From NCBI GenBank assembly GCA_900770195.1, contig CAAGJI010000080.1:1-49321 (forward strand): DNA of 49,321 nt, given 5' to 3'. This DNA is from Oscillospiraceae bacterium (lineage in GTDB: Bacteria; Bacillota; Clostridia; Oscillospirales; Ruminococcaceae). Shown piece after piece: positions 33,376 through 41,965 of the stretch; positions within the stretch are counted from its first letter, which is position 1; each line of letters begins with the position of its first letter. The position numbers were made by a program, and so were the translations under genes. The notes under the pieces were generated by a model. The model was not told the DNA's origin. It made no database searches and worked only from the letters and a program-made list of their open reading frames with translations.

Positions 33376-34533
33376 TTATTTTTCAGTAAGCTTTAGCTCC
33401 AGGATATTTGCCATTTTGATTTTCTGACTTTGCAGCACATCAGCGTAAATGTTCGCAGTAATCTCTACTCCACTGTGTCCAAGATGTTCTGATATCATTT
33501 TCAGTTCTACACCGCTGTTTAACAAGATAGTCGCATTACAGTGACGTAGTTTGTGAAGCGTCATATCTGCAAATTCAGTTCCTACTGTAATTCTTCCGAG
33601 AGAATGATAGACAGAAGAACGGTCACGATAGTTTCCTAAACCAGATGGAAAGACCATTTCGGGGTGAGCATACTTGTTTCCGAGAGCATATTTTAAATCA
33701 GCACAATAGGCTTTCTGTTCTTTCAGAATATCAAAAGCAGTATCATTCATGCCGATCGTTCGGTAGGAACTGCTTGTTTTTGGTGTATCCAGAAACAGTC
33801 CGTTTGGACCTTTTGCAAGTGTATGCCTGATATGAATAGAACGGTTCTCAAAGTCGATATCCTCCCAGTTCAGAGCAAGGCATTCTCCGATTCTTGTACC
33901 TGTAAACAACAGAAAGATAATAATTCGTTTTACGTCAGCATCTTTGTCTGAGTTTTTGACCATCTGTATGAATCGTATAGTTTCTTCGACAGTAAGAGAA
34001 TATCGCTTTTTTGACTTGTTTTTGTCTTTAGGAAGTATTACGTTGTGGCAAGGATTTTCTCGCAGAAACCCTTGTTCCAGACCACGCTTGAAAATAGACT
34101 GTACTACAATATAGACTTTTCGACAGGTCGAAGCACTTAGACCATCTTTTGTGTGCAGCATTTTCAGATAATCTGTCAGCATTAGCGGAGTAAACTCTTT
34201 CAGTCTCTTGTGACCAAGATATTCCTTGATGTGATTGTTATACTGGCTCTTGTAATTCATTGCTGTAACTGATTTCAGCTCGACTTCTGAGTAGTTGTTA
34301 AAATACCATTCTGCGAGTTCAGAGAACTTCATATTCTCATTATACTGAGAATAATAGCGGCATTTATTTTCAAAATCAACTGCAAAAGCATTTGCCAGCT
34401 TTTCAGCCTTTTTTTCAGAGATTCCCTCAGGTGGCTTGTAAGTCGTTGATCTGATGATCTGCTTTCTATTGGCATCTCTGCCCATAGAAACTCGGATAAG
34501 ATAACTGCCGTTTCTTTTTGTGATATTAGCCAT
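33376..34533 (-). CDS. Tyrosine site-specific integrase of the mobilizable element
   Basis: The 385 residues have an N-terminal arm-binding strand region (TKRNGSYLIRVSMGRDANRKQ), a core-binding domain (about 60-160) and a complete catalytic domain. It shows the first arginine in FTGTRIGECLALNWEDIDF, the lysine region KTSSSYRTIGM, HKLRH, and GHSGVEITANIYADVL with the nucleophile tyrosine. It should integrate and excise the element at the core sites flanking it. The start at 34533 has an AAAGGA site; the Met at 34551 does not. Unlike the integrase at 17211, this one is intact. Confidence 0.93.
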   Translation of the reverse strand: MANITKRNGSYLIRVSMGRDANRKQIIRSTTYKPPEGISEKKAEKLANAFAVDFENKCRYYSQYNENMKFSELAEWYFNNYSEVELKSVTAMNYKSQYNNHIKEYLGHKRLKEFTPLMLTDYLKMLHTKDGLSASTCRKVYIVVQSIFKRGLEQGFLRENPCHNVILPKDKNKSKKRYSLTVEETIRFIQMVKNSDKDADVKRIIIFLLFTGTRIGECLALNWEDIDFENRSIHIRHTLAKGPNGLFLDTPKTSSSYRTIGMNDTAFDILKEQKAYCADLKYALGNKYAHPEMVFPSGLGNYRDRSSVYHSLGRITVGTEFADMTLHKLRHCNATILLNSGVELKMISEHLGHSGVEITANIYADVLQSQKIKMANILELKLTEK

Positions 34534-34606
34534 AATTGTAGATCCTTTCATTTATATGCAGATTTGTCTGTGGACTTTGTGCCTTTTCTGTACTTTCTTG
34601 TGCTTA

Positions 34607-35296
34607 TCACCAATTAACAGGAACATCATTTAGTGAATTTGCCTTAGAGATTACAATATCTGTCCTTGGATTTTCTGAGTTTTGTGAACTTTCCTCCGAT
34701 TTATGTTCGTTCAGAAATTTTCTCATTTTATCCAGTACCCATTGATATGAAACTTTATCTTCATTGGAAAATACTTGAATCCAGTCAAGTGAAAATTCCT
34801 CCGCATGATGATATTCCACATTTGCGATATGAAAACGCTCATCAATATTGGTATCTTCGGGCGAAGGCTTGTACCGCTCCAACCAGTCACGCATAAACCA
34901 CAGATAATCGTGTATCGTCTGCCATGCCTCTTTTTCCCACTTCTCAAAACGTTCTCGCTTTTTTCGGCGTATCTCACGAAGTTCTGCACTTTCATTGTAA
35001 TCTTGTTTATGGGAAGTTTTCTGTCTGCCAAACGCAATACCCAGCTGAAAATCATCGTTAAGCTTTCTTGCTGCATCAAAAGTCGACAGATCAAAAAGTG
35101 CCATAACAAAACCTAAAACGTCATAATGCACATTGCAGGTGAAGCAATGGAACGCATTGGGATATATGTGTGCAGAGGGGTGGTGATCGTCATGAAATGG
35201 GCAGAGACAAGTGTTATTACGCTTGATTTCAATTCCGTAACGCTCTGCAACTGTCCGTATTTCAAGACGATTTCTTATTTCTTCAAAACAGTTCAT
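34607..35296 (-). CDS. CHC2 zinc-finger DNA primase fragment-type protein
   Basis: The 229 residues begin with a DnaG-type CHC2 zinc finger (CPFHDDHHPSAHIYP, then HCFTCN). The domain reads on through YDVLGFVMALFDLSTFDAARKL. No Toprim catalytic domain follows; the rest is a charged helical region. Such finger-only proteins are frequent in mobilizable elements next to a relaxase and probably bind DNA during replication or transfer. The start codon shares one base with the stop of the upstream HTH gene. Confidence 0.85.
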   Translation of the reverse strand: MNCFEEIRNRLEIRTVAERYGIEIKRNNTCLCPFHDDHHPSAHIYPNAFHCFTCNVHYDVLGFVMALFDLSTFDAARKLNDDFQLGIAFGRQKTSHKQDYNESAELREIRRKKRERFEKWEKEAWQTIHDYLWFMRDWLERYKPSPEDTNIDERFHIANVEYHHAEEFSLDWIQVFSNEDKVSYQWVLDKMRKFLNEHKSEESSQNSENPRTDIVISKANSLNDVPVNW

Positions 35297-35568
35297 CAGA
35301 CTTCAAAAACTTTGAGAAGCTCTTTCTTATTAATGAGGATTTTGCCACGTTTGCCCTGACCTGTACGAATGTATTTGACCTTGTTCTGTGCCACCAGTTG
35401 ACGAACAGTGTGTTCGCTTAGTCCCTTTACCGCTTGAGTACATTCTTTGATCGTAAGCATCTCAACAGGCTTTTTACGGCTTGTTTCATGTGATGTCTCC
35501 TCATCAGTAAGCTGAATGAGAAGTGCCATAATGTCATCAACGATTGCATTTTTTCTTTCCTGTGTCAT
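35296..35568 (-). CDS. Small helix-turn-helix (excisionase/MerR-like) protein
   Basis: The 90 residues have a C-terminal winged HTH (MLTIKECTQAVKGLSEHTVR, then KVKYIRTGQGKRGKILINKKEL), typical of excisionase-type proteins. An AAGGAGA site fits the start. It sits between the relaxase and the primase-like gene, whose start overlaps its stop. It may act as excisionase for the integrase at the end of the same unit, or as a local regulator. Confidence 0.78.
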   Translation of the reverse strand: MTQERKNAIVDDIMALLIQLTDEETSHETSRKKPVEMLTIKECTQAVKGLSEHTVRQLVAQNKVKYIRTGQGKRGKILINKKELLKVFEV

Positions 35569-35580
35569 AGTAAATCTCCT

Positions 35581-36783
35581 TTACTCTAATTCGTGATTTT
35601 TTGTATTTGATTTGTATTTGTGAAATTCTTCTGTAAGTCCATTAGCTGAAATGAATGATTTTGCTTTTTGCAAGTCAGATCTTAACCTCTCCTTTTCAGA
35701 GGTCTCCTTTGCACTTTTCATAAGTGTCTTGACTGATATTGTTGCAGGTTTCTTATATTTGGCAAGTTCAGCTGCTTGCTGGTTTATTGTACTTTTCAAT
35801 TCCGTATTTTCTTTGCTAAGTTGTTGATTAGCCGCAGTAAGTTTTCTGGTTCGTTTTACGCTGACCACTTCTTTTTCAGCAAGAGCTTGAAGTTTGTCAT
35901 AATCATTTTTATCAAGGGTAACCTTGTTTCCAAAAATGGTCGGCTTAACCGCAATGCTCCCAATATCAACAAGCTGAACCTTTTTCTTATTTGCCCTTTC
36001 AAGCATTGCTTTTGTTTCAGCAAGTTCACGAGAAATACCCTCATTTTCGCTTTTGAGTTGGACGTTTTCAGCTTTAAGTTTATCTGCTTCTTGCCTTGCT
36101 TCTTTGTACTCTTTAACTGACATCGAACCTCTTGACTTTTCAGGTTCCAAAGGTCTGATACCGTGTGCAAGACAGATTTGATTCAGTACTTCAATTTCTG
36201 ATTTTCTCCAACGTGCAATTGCATCTTTTCCACTTCCAAATCCCATTTCTTTTAAGGCTTGAGCAATGCCGTTTTGTGTATCCTGTCCACGCTTGTAATG
36301 ACCAACAGGAATATAGTCAATATGTAAGTGAGGTGTGGCTTCGTCCATATGAAGCACAGCGTTGAATACTACGAAATTTGAATTACGCTGTTGATATCCT
36401 GCCATATACTCTTTCAGACACGCTGCTACAAGCTGTGCATCTTCTGTATCCACTCCGGAATCTTCTTTTTTACCTATCTGAACGACATCTTCATAGAAAC
36501 TTTTTCGCTTATCAGCAGCTGTCACAACAGAATTGGACGGTTTCTTATGAAAGAGAGATTCATAATATGTACCATGAATTTTTCTGTCATTGCGTTTCTG
36601 CTTGGCATTGTAACGCTTTGTTGATTCAGCAAATAAATGCTCATACACACAGCCAATATCTTTCCTGATAAACGTATAGTTATCTCTCATACGGCAGCGG
36701 TCAACATTTTCTGCGATGAAATCTCTATTGTTGTGAGTTAATGAGCCTTTTCCCTGACAAAACGAAATGCGTTTTTCTTTCAT
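35581..36783 (-). CDS. MobV/Pre family relaxase
   Basis: The 400 residues carry the N-terminal motif THNNRD (16-21) and the metal-binding motif HMDEATPHLH (145-154), the hallmark of MobV (pMV158-type) relaxases. The C-terminal third is a long coiled coil (residues 230-380). The enzyme nicks the origin of transfer and leads the strand into a conjugation channel supplied by another element. The channel could in principle be a system like that of 1-17966. An AAGGGAGA site precedes the start. The region upstream holds a cluster of hairpins, a likely oriT. Confidence 0.92.
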   Translation of the reverse strand: MKEKRISFCQGKGSLTHNNRDFIAENVDRCRMRDNYTFIRKDIGCVYEHLFAESTKRYNAKQKRNDRKIHGTYYESLFHKKPSNSVVTAADKRKSFYEDVVQIGKKEDSGVDTEDAQLVAACLKEYMAGYQQRNSNFVVFNAVLHMDEATPHLHIDYIPVGHYKRGQDTQNGIAQALKEMGFGSGKDAIARWRKSEIEVLNQICLAHGIRPLEPEKSRGSMSVKEYKEARQEADKLKAENVQLKSENEGISRELAETKAMLERANKKKVQLVDIGSIAVKPTIFGNKVTLDKNDYDKLQALAEKEVVSVKRTRKLTAANQQLSKENTELKSTINQQAAELAKYKKPATISVKTLMKSAKETSEKERLRSDLQKAKSFISANGLTEEFHKYKSNTKNHELE

Positions 36784-36828
36784 CTATTCTCCCTTCTCGA
36801 AATTCATTTGCTCTACCAGTTTGGACAA

Positions 36829-37008
36829 TGTCACCGAACAATCAGAGGATTGCGGTGACAAGTTTCAGAACGATAGAATACAATCGCTGAAACAATACGG
36901 TGCGGAGCACCGATTTTACAACAGGCACTATGCCTATTGTAACGCCATAGTATATATGACAGCCCTTTGGCAAGTTCTATCATATATACAGGCGCTCTGC
37001 CGAGGGCT
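36829..37008 (-). other. Hairpin-rich origin-of-transfer candidate (oriT)
   Basis: Five inverted repeats follow each other in the gap between the relaxase gene and the DUF3987 gene: TGTCACCG/CGGTGACA (36829-36860), GTTTCAG/CTGAAAC (36862-36893), CGGTGC/GCACCG (36898-36912), ACAACAGGC/GCCTATTGT (36918-36940), and nested TATATATGA/TCATATATA with AGCCCT/GGGCT (36951-37008). MobV relaxases nick at hairpins upstream of their own gene, so this is the expected place. The nick site is not identified. Confidence 0.6.
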
Positions 37009-37023
37009 TTTTGCTGACTAATG

Positions 37024-38523
37024 TCAGCTATGATCAGCTGTATCCTCAAATACTTTCGGATTTACAAAAACATAAATTGCAGATTTATGGTTGCCTGTTT
37101 CTCTTTCATCGAAAGCAACATAACCATATTCTTCAAGCAGTTTGAGTGCCTTGTAAAAGTCGTCAGGTTCAGGGAAGATTTTATTTCGACATTTCTTTAG
37201 CAATGCCGATTGAAATCCTTCTCTTATTTGCTTTGCCCTGATGATTTCCAGAGCTTTTTCTGCCCTCAAAATTTCATTATCTACGCCACCAATACTGAAA
37301 GCATATATTGCCTGTTCCTTGTAGTAGTCAGCAATATCAATCGCATTGCAAAGTGTGTTTACATCAACAAGGACATCCTCAGGACACTTGCCTTCAATAG
37401 TACATTTTACACAATGGATAATGCAACAAAGGCGAAGTATTTGACCATGATATTTACCGCCCCAGTCCTTGCAGTTTACAAACTCTGTGAGCTGAATTTT
37501 CTCAATATAATTGTTATAGTAATCGATGAAATCTTGCTGTGCTGTTTCATCAAATTTCAGAAATTTTTCCGCTGTGGGCTTTGCATTGAATTTTCTTGTA
37601 AGAAGAATGTCAATAAGCCTGTTATAGTTGTCAACAACAATCGGATCAATTGATTTTGAATCATACCGCCTTGTGCCGACTTTGCTCTTTGGAAAACAAT
37701 AGAAAAATCGTGCGAGCAGACCACTGTTTCTGAATACAGAATTGGAAATCATACTATCCCATAAGTAAGGCTGTCCTGCAAGACTAATTGACAGGCATGG
37801 ATTGGAAATCTGTATAGATTCTTTTGTTGCTCTGTCGCAAAAGAAACTTTCGCCACTCCATGCTTTCAAAATCATATCTATATTAGGTATATTGTTATTG
37901 GAATATCGTCCTGTAAAGTTTCCAAGCATACCTGCTTCATCAGAAATCATCAGTAAAGATTTATTCTTTCCCATCAATTGAATCAACGATTCAGGAGTAA
38001 TATCCTCTACAGTAACTCGTCTTTTGCCTACGTCACCTATTTGTTCTGCCTGTGTTTTCAACCTTGCGATTTGATCAACGTCTTTGCTTCCCTCTTTTTC
38101 AAGCTTATCTGCTTCAAAAAGAAGTTTCTTTTTCATCGCCTCAATTTTGTGAAATTCCTCAGCATATTCTTGATTATATTTCAACTCAAAATCAACAAAT
38201 GGCTTTTTGATGAACTTTACAACAGGTGATTTACGCTCTGAAGGTTCAGCAATAATAAAACTATAAATCATAGGTGGTTCTGAATGGTCGGCTTTACCCT
38301 GCATTCTATACTTGCCTGTAAAGCAATAGCTAATTGCTGATAAGATCGAAGTTGCTGCCATTGCTGGATCTGTGCCTGTAGTTTCAGCAATGCCTATTAC
38401 CATTTCACGAATAATTGGAGGTAATGCCTTGATTGGAAATTCTCTTTGTGGTGAATCGTCACGAAGTGGAATTATGGGGTTAAATTCAGGTGGAAAATTT
38501 GGAATATCACCCTTTTCTTTCAT
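37024..38523 (-). CDS. DUF3987 family replication-associated protein
   Basis: The 499 residues include LPPIIREMVIGIAETTGTDP near the start. A central region follows with SLLMISDEAGMLGNFTGRY and SLAGQPYLWDSMISN, characteristic of DUF3987 proteins found in phages and mobilizable islands. They are thought to be replication helicase or primase-like proteins; the usual P-loop reads AEPSERKSP here. The C-terminus looks like a winged helix (DDFYKALKLLEEYGYVAF). The start at 38523 follows an AAAGGAG site; a longer start at 38568 has none. It is divergent from the XRE gene across a shared operator region. Confidence 0.82.
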   Translation of the reverse strand: MKEKGDIPNFPPEFNPIIPLRDDSPQREFPIKALPPIIREMVIGIAETTGTDPAMAATSILSAISYCFTGKYRMQGKADHSEPPMIYSFIIAEPSERKSPVVKFIKKPFVDFELKYNQEYAEEFHKIEAMKKKLLFEADKLEKEGSKDVDQIARLKTQAEQIGDVGKRRVTVEDITPESLIQLMGKNKSLLMISDEAGMLGNFTGRYSNNNIPNIDMILKAWSGESFFCDRATKESIQISNPCLSISLAGQPYLWDSMISNSVFRNSGLLARFFYCFPKSKVGTRRYDSKSIDPIVVDNYNRLIDILLTRKFNAKPTAEKFLKFDETAQQDFIDYYNNYIEKIQLTEFVNCKDWGGKYHGQILRLCCIIHCVKCTIEGKCPEDVLVDVNTLCNAIDIADYYKEQAIYAFSIGGVDNEILRAEKALEIIRAKQIREGFQSALLKKCRNKIFPEPDDFYKALKLLEEYGYVAFDERETGNHKSAIYVFVNPKVFEDTADHS

Positions 38524-38654
38524 TTTTGACTCCTTTCCATATGTGAATTTTAGAGAAAAGTATTGCATTTTAAACTTAAATATGATATAATAATGTTAAA
38601 GATAATCAGAACACAATTAGAAGTTGCATTTATCTTTCTCTATCTATGATTATA

Positions 38655-38711
38655 TTGCACTTAAGTGCAATTGTCAAGAAGCTATTTTAAAATAATTGCA
38701 CTAAAATGCGA
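38655..38711. promoter_or_regulatory. Two operator-like palindromes in the divergent promoter region
   Basis: A perfect 16-base palindrome TTGCACTTAAGTGCAA (38655-38670) is followed by a diverged copy TTGCACTAAAATGCGA (38696-38711), with centres 41 bases apart. They lie between DUF3987 and the XRE regulator and are probably bound by that regulator. Confidence 0.65.
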
Positions 38712-38752
38712 TTTCTGTCGTATCTTACAAAAATCAAGGAGAATATTCGTCT

Positions 38753-39448
38753 ATGTTTTGGGAGAAGTTTCAATATCTATCAGAAATAAAAGGAATGAAA
38801 CCTCATGCTGTTCTTAAAGAACTTGAAATATCATCTGGTTCAGCGAACAACTGGAAGAAAGGTACAATTCCGAATGGTGAAATATTAAAAAAAATCGCAG
38901 ATTATTTTGAGGTATCAATAGATTCACTTCTTGATTTTGATGAAAATGTGTCTGTAAGACTTAGCAGTAAAAAATCTGTTCTAAAGAAACTTAATGCTAT
39001 TCCTCAAAGATTCAACAGTCTTAAAGCCGTTGTGGAAACTTCTGATGAACAAAAGCTTGCCATTGCAAAATATGTAGGTTGTCCTATATGGTGGCTTGTG
39101 AATGAGCAGAACATAAAATTTGAGCCAAAAGATATTTCTTCTGAATCAGACAGTAGCATTTTATTTATGATTCTGGATGTTATGGACGGTTGTGCTGACA
39201 ATGATATTGACAAGGCGATGCAGATTCAGCTTTCAAGAGTTGTGTTGTATCATCTAAATGAAAAAGGATTCGGAACAGAAAAGCTTACTGCTCTTGCAGG
39301 TATTGATCAGAAGAAATTGCATTTCATTATTACCGGAGAAGAAAACAGAGATTTTTCTCTTAATTATGGTTTCAACTTTTCAGATCTCGTTTATCTCAAA
39401 AGCATGACAGGTCTGGATTATCCTTGTATGTTTGCAGGAGCAGAGTAA
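38753..39448 (+). CDS. XRE-type repressor of the mobilizable element
   Basis: The 231 residues begin with a helix-turn-helix domain (MKPHAVLKELEISSGSANNW, then LKKIADYFEVSIDSLLDF). A longer C-terminal part follows without a recognisable LexA-like peptidase. It probably controls the divergent replication and mobilization genes through the nearby palindromes. An AAGGAG site fits the start. The methyltransferase gene follows on the same strand after 166 bases. Confidence 0.82.
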   Translation: MFWEKFQYLSEIKGMKPHAVLKELEISSGSANNWKKGTIPNGEILKKIADYFEVSIDSLLDFDENVSVRLSSKKSVLKKLNAIPQRFNSLKAVVETSDEQKLAIAKYVGCPIWWLVNEQNIKFEPKDISSESDSSILFMILDVMDGCADNDIDKAMQIQLSRVVLYHLNEKGFGTEKLTALAGIDQKKLHFIITGEENRDFSLNYGFNFSDLVYLKSMTGLDYPCMFAGAE

Positions 39449-39614
39449 GAAAACCCACAAAGGGCAGGAAGTCCGGGGATAAATATTAAAGTTTTAAAGG
39501 CAGATTCACTAAACAATATTCCTATTAATCGGCGATAAATACAAGAAAGTACAGGAAACCCACGAAGTCCAAGGACAAAGTTTATAAAATCCCATAGAAT
39601 TGGAGTAATAGAAT

Positions 39615-40613
39615 ATGAATGTAATTAGTCTGTTTTCAGGATGTGGCGGACTTGATTTAGGATTTGAACGTGCAGGATTTAAAATTCCTGTTGCAAATGA
39701 ATATGATAAAACAATATGGGAGACTTTTAAAGTCAATCACCCTAAGACACATCTGATAGAGGGAGACATCAGAAAGGTAAATGAAGCTGATTTCCCCTCT
39801 GATGTTGACGGCATTATTGGCGGACCACCTTGTCAGTCATGGTCTGAGGCAGGTTCTTTGCGTGGTATAGATGATGAACGTGGACAGTTATTTTTTGATT
39901 ATATAAGAATACTCCGTAAAGTACAGCCTAAGTTCTTTCTTGCAGAGAATGTCAGCGGTATGCTCGCAAACAGGCATAATGAAGCGGTGCAGAATATCAT
40001 AAAACTCTTTGAAGAAAGCGGTTATAACGTTACTCTTACACTCGTGAACGCTAAGGATTACGGTGTTGCCGAGGAACGAAAAAGAGTATTCTATATCGGA
40101 TTCCGCAAAGATTTAGGTATCGACTTCAAGTTCCCGGTCGGTTCAACAGTTGATGATAAGAAAAAGCTTACGCTTAGAGATATTATATGGGATTTGCAGG
40201 AGACTGCTGTTCCTTCGGCAGAAAAGAATCATCGTAACCCTAATGCTATCAATAATAATGAATATTTTACTGGAGAATACTCTCCGATCTTTATGAGCCG
40301 AAACAGGGTGAAGTCATGGGACGAGCAAGCATTCACTGTGCAGGCATCAGGTAGACAGTGTCAGCTTCACCCCCAAGCTCCTAAAATGGTTAAGGTAGGC
40401 AAGAATGACTGTCGCTTTGTAGAGGGAAAAGAACATCTCTATCGCCGTATGACGGTCAGAGAGGTGGCAAGAGTACAGGGCTTCCCTGATGATTTCAAGT
40501 TCATCTATGAAAGTGTGAATGATGGCTACAAGATGATCGGTAATGCCGTACCTGTTAATCTTGCATTTGAAGTAGCAGTTGCAATAAGAAATTATCTTGA
40601 AAGAATAAACTAA
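39615..40613 (+). CDS. Type II DNA cytosine-5 methyltransferase, HaeIII/NgoPII-like (predicted GGCC)
   Basis: The 332 residues carry all main C5 motifs: SLFSGCGGLDLGFE (I), GGPPCQSWSE with the catalytic Cys (IV), AENVSGM (VI), ERKRVFYIGF (VIII) and MIGNAVPVNLA (X). The target-recognition region contains FTVQASGRQCQLHPQAP and FVEGKEHLYRRMTVRE. As I remember M.HaeIII, these stretches match it closely, so I predict methylation of GGCC. It is followed after 14 bases by the matching endonuclease. Such pairs are common cargo of mobile elements. Confidence 0.92.
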   Translation: MNVISLFSGCGGLDLGFERAGFKIPVANEYDKTIWETFKVNHPKTHLIEGDIRKVNEADFPSDVDGIIGGPPCQSWSEAGSLRGIDDERGQLFFDYIRILRKVQPKFFLAENVSGMLANRHNEAVQNIIKLFEESGYNVTLTLVNAKDYGVAEERKRVFYIGFRKDLGIDFKFPVGSTVDDKKKLTLRDIIWDLQETAVPSAEKNHRNPNAINNNEYFTGEYSPIFMSRNRVKSWDEQAFTVQASGRQCQLHPQAPKMVKVGKNDCRFVEGKEHLYRRMTVREVARVQGFPDDFKFIYESVNDGYKMIGNAVPVNLAFEVAVAIRNYLERIN

Positions 40614-40627
40614 AATGAGGTGTAATC

Positions 40628-41473
40628 ATGAATATTATTGATGCGATCATTAACTTGGTTTCAAATCCAGTAATCGAATTAGTTGAGTATTATCAAGGAA
40701 GAAACAGAGCAAATAATGCTGGAGATGCGTTAGAAGAATATGTCAAGGACTTGTTTTCAGGCACATTCGACACCACTCCTGAGGAACGTCATAGAACACA
40801 AAGTAATATTTTCTCTTACCTTGGTAATAATAGCAACCCACCTGATGCTATGTTAAAAAATGGTGATGCTATTGAAGTCAAAAAGATTGAATCAGATAAC
40901 GCAGCATTAGCCCTGAACAGCAGTTATCCTAAGCATAAGTTTTGCAAAGATAATCCTATGATTTCTACTGCTTGCAAAAACGCAGAGGAATGGTCAGAGA
41001 AGGATATACTTTACATTATTGGTTCGATCAGAAAAAACACCAATGAATTAAAACACCTTTGTATGGTTTATGGTACTGAATACTGTGCTTCCGAAGAATG
41101 CTATAAAAGAATACGAGAAATCATTAAAACAGGTGTCGAATCAACCGAGGGAATAGAATTTGCTGAAAGTAAAGAACTTGGTCATATAAACAAAGTAGAT
41201 CCATTAGGTATAACGTACATGAGGATCCGAGGAATGTGGGGAATTGAAAATCCTTGGAAGGTGTTTAATTACATATATCAAAGGGATATTACAAAAAGAT
41301 TTAATTTTATGTGCATTATTAGTAAAGAAAAGTGGAATTCTCTTGAGAATCGAAATGATTTACTTAATTTAGTAAACCATGTTAGAACGCTTAATATAAC
41401 TGATAAACAAGTTAAAAACCCAAACAATCCTGCACGATTGATAGATGTTAAGCTTATCACATTTTATGTCTGA
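40628..41473 (+). CDS. NgoPII-type restriction endonuclease (predicted GGCC)
   Basis: The 281 residues open with IDAIINLVSNPVIELVEYY and GRNRANNAGDALEEYVKDLF, as I recall for R.NgoPII. A PD-(D/E)XK-type centre is visible as PPDAMLKNGDAIEVKK near 80. It would cut unmethylated GGCC, protected by the methyltransferase just upstream. An AATGAGGTG ribosome site lies between the two genes. The protein is full length. Confidence 0.87.
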   Translation: MNIIDAIINLVSNPVIELVEYYQGRNRANNAGDALEEYVKDLFSGTFDTTPEERHRTQSNIFSYLGNNSNPPDAMLKNGDAIEVKKIESDNAALALNSSYPKHKFCKDNPMISTACKNAEEWSEKDILYIIGSIRKNTNELKHLCMVYGTEYCASEECYKRIREIIKTGVESTEGIEFAESKELGHINKVDPLGITYMRIRGMWGIENPWKVFNYIYQRDITKRFNFMCIISKEKWNSLENRNDLLNLVNHVRTLNITDKQVKNPNNPARLIDVKLITFYV

Positions 41474-41509
41474 ACAAGTTGTGATAGGTTATTATTTGGG
41501 AGATGTTGT

Positions 41510-41965
41510 ATGGATAATATTACTTTTTCTTTATCAATTCCGTTAGATGAAGATGGATTTTTAGAAATGGAATGTGATTATTGTAAAGGTAGGTTTATGC
41601 TTACCAAAGAAACATTTGAAGACGAGAATAATTTGGATTTCTTTTGTCCGATATGTGGATTACCTAATAAAATGAACACGTTTTATTGCCCTGAAGTGCT
41701 TGAAAAAGCAAGACAGGTTGCAACTAACTACGCAGTAGACGAAATATATAGGCAATTTTCAAAGACATTTAAAGGGTTTAACAAAAATGGTCTTGTTAAA
41801 ATGAGCATGAAGAAGCCCAAACACATTTCTGTTTCAGAATTGTATACACCGATTAATGAATATAAAATGCTGCATCTTGAGTGCTGTGATATTGATATAA
41901 AAGCAACTTCATTTGATGATTCTATAGGTGTGTATTGTCCAATATGCGGAGGAACAAGATTATGA
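41510..41965 (+). CDS. Zinc-ribbon protein coupled to the TIR gene
   Basis: The 151 residues have two zinc-ribbon-like units: CDYC (22-25) with CPIC (46-49), and LECC near 125 with CPIC near 145 at the very end. The middle is helical and basic (RQVATNYAVDEIYRQFSKTF). There is no membrane segment. Its stop overlaps the TIR start in ATGA, so the two are made together. The preceding restriction gene ends only 36 bases upstream. The function is unknown; a nucleic-acid or protein sensor for the TIR effector is a reasonable guess. Confidence 0.78.
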   Translation: MDNITFSLSIPLDEDGFLEMECDYCKGRFMLTKETFEDENNLDFFCPICGLPNKMNTFYCPEVLEKARQVATNYAVDEIYRQFSKTFKGFNKNGLVKMSMKKPKHISVSELYTPINEYKMLHLECCDIDIKATSFDDSIGVYCPICGGTRL

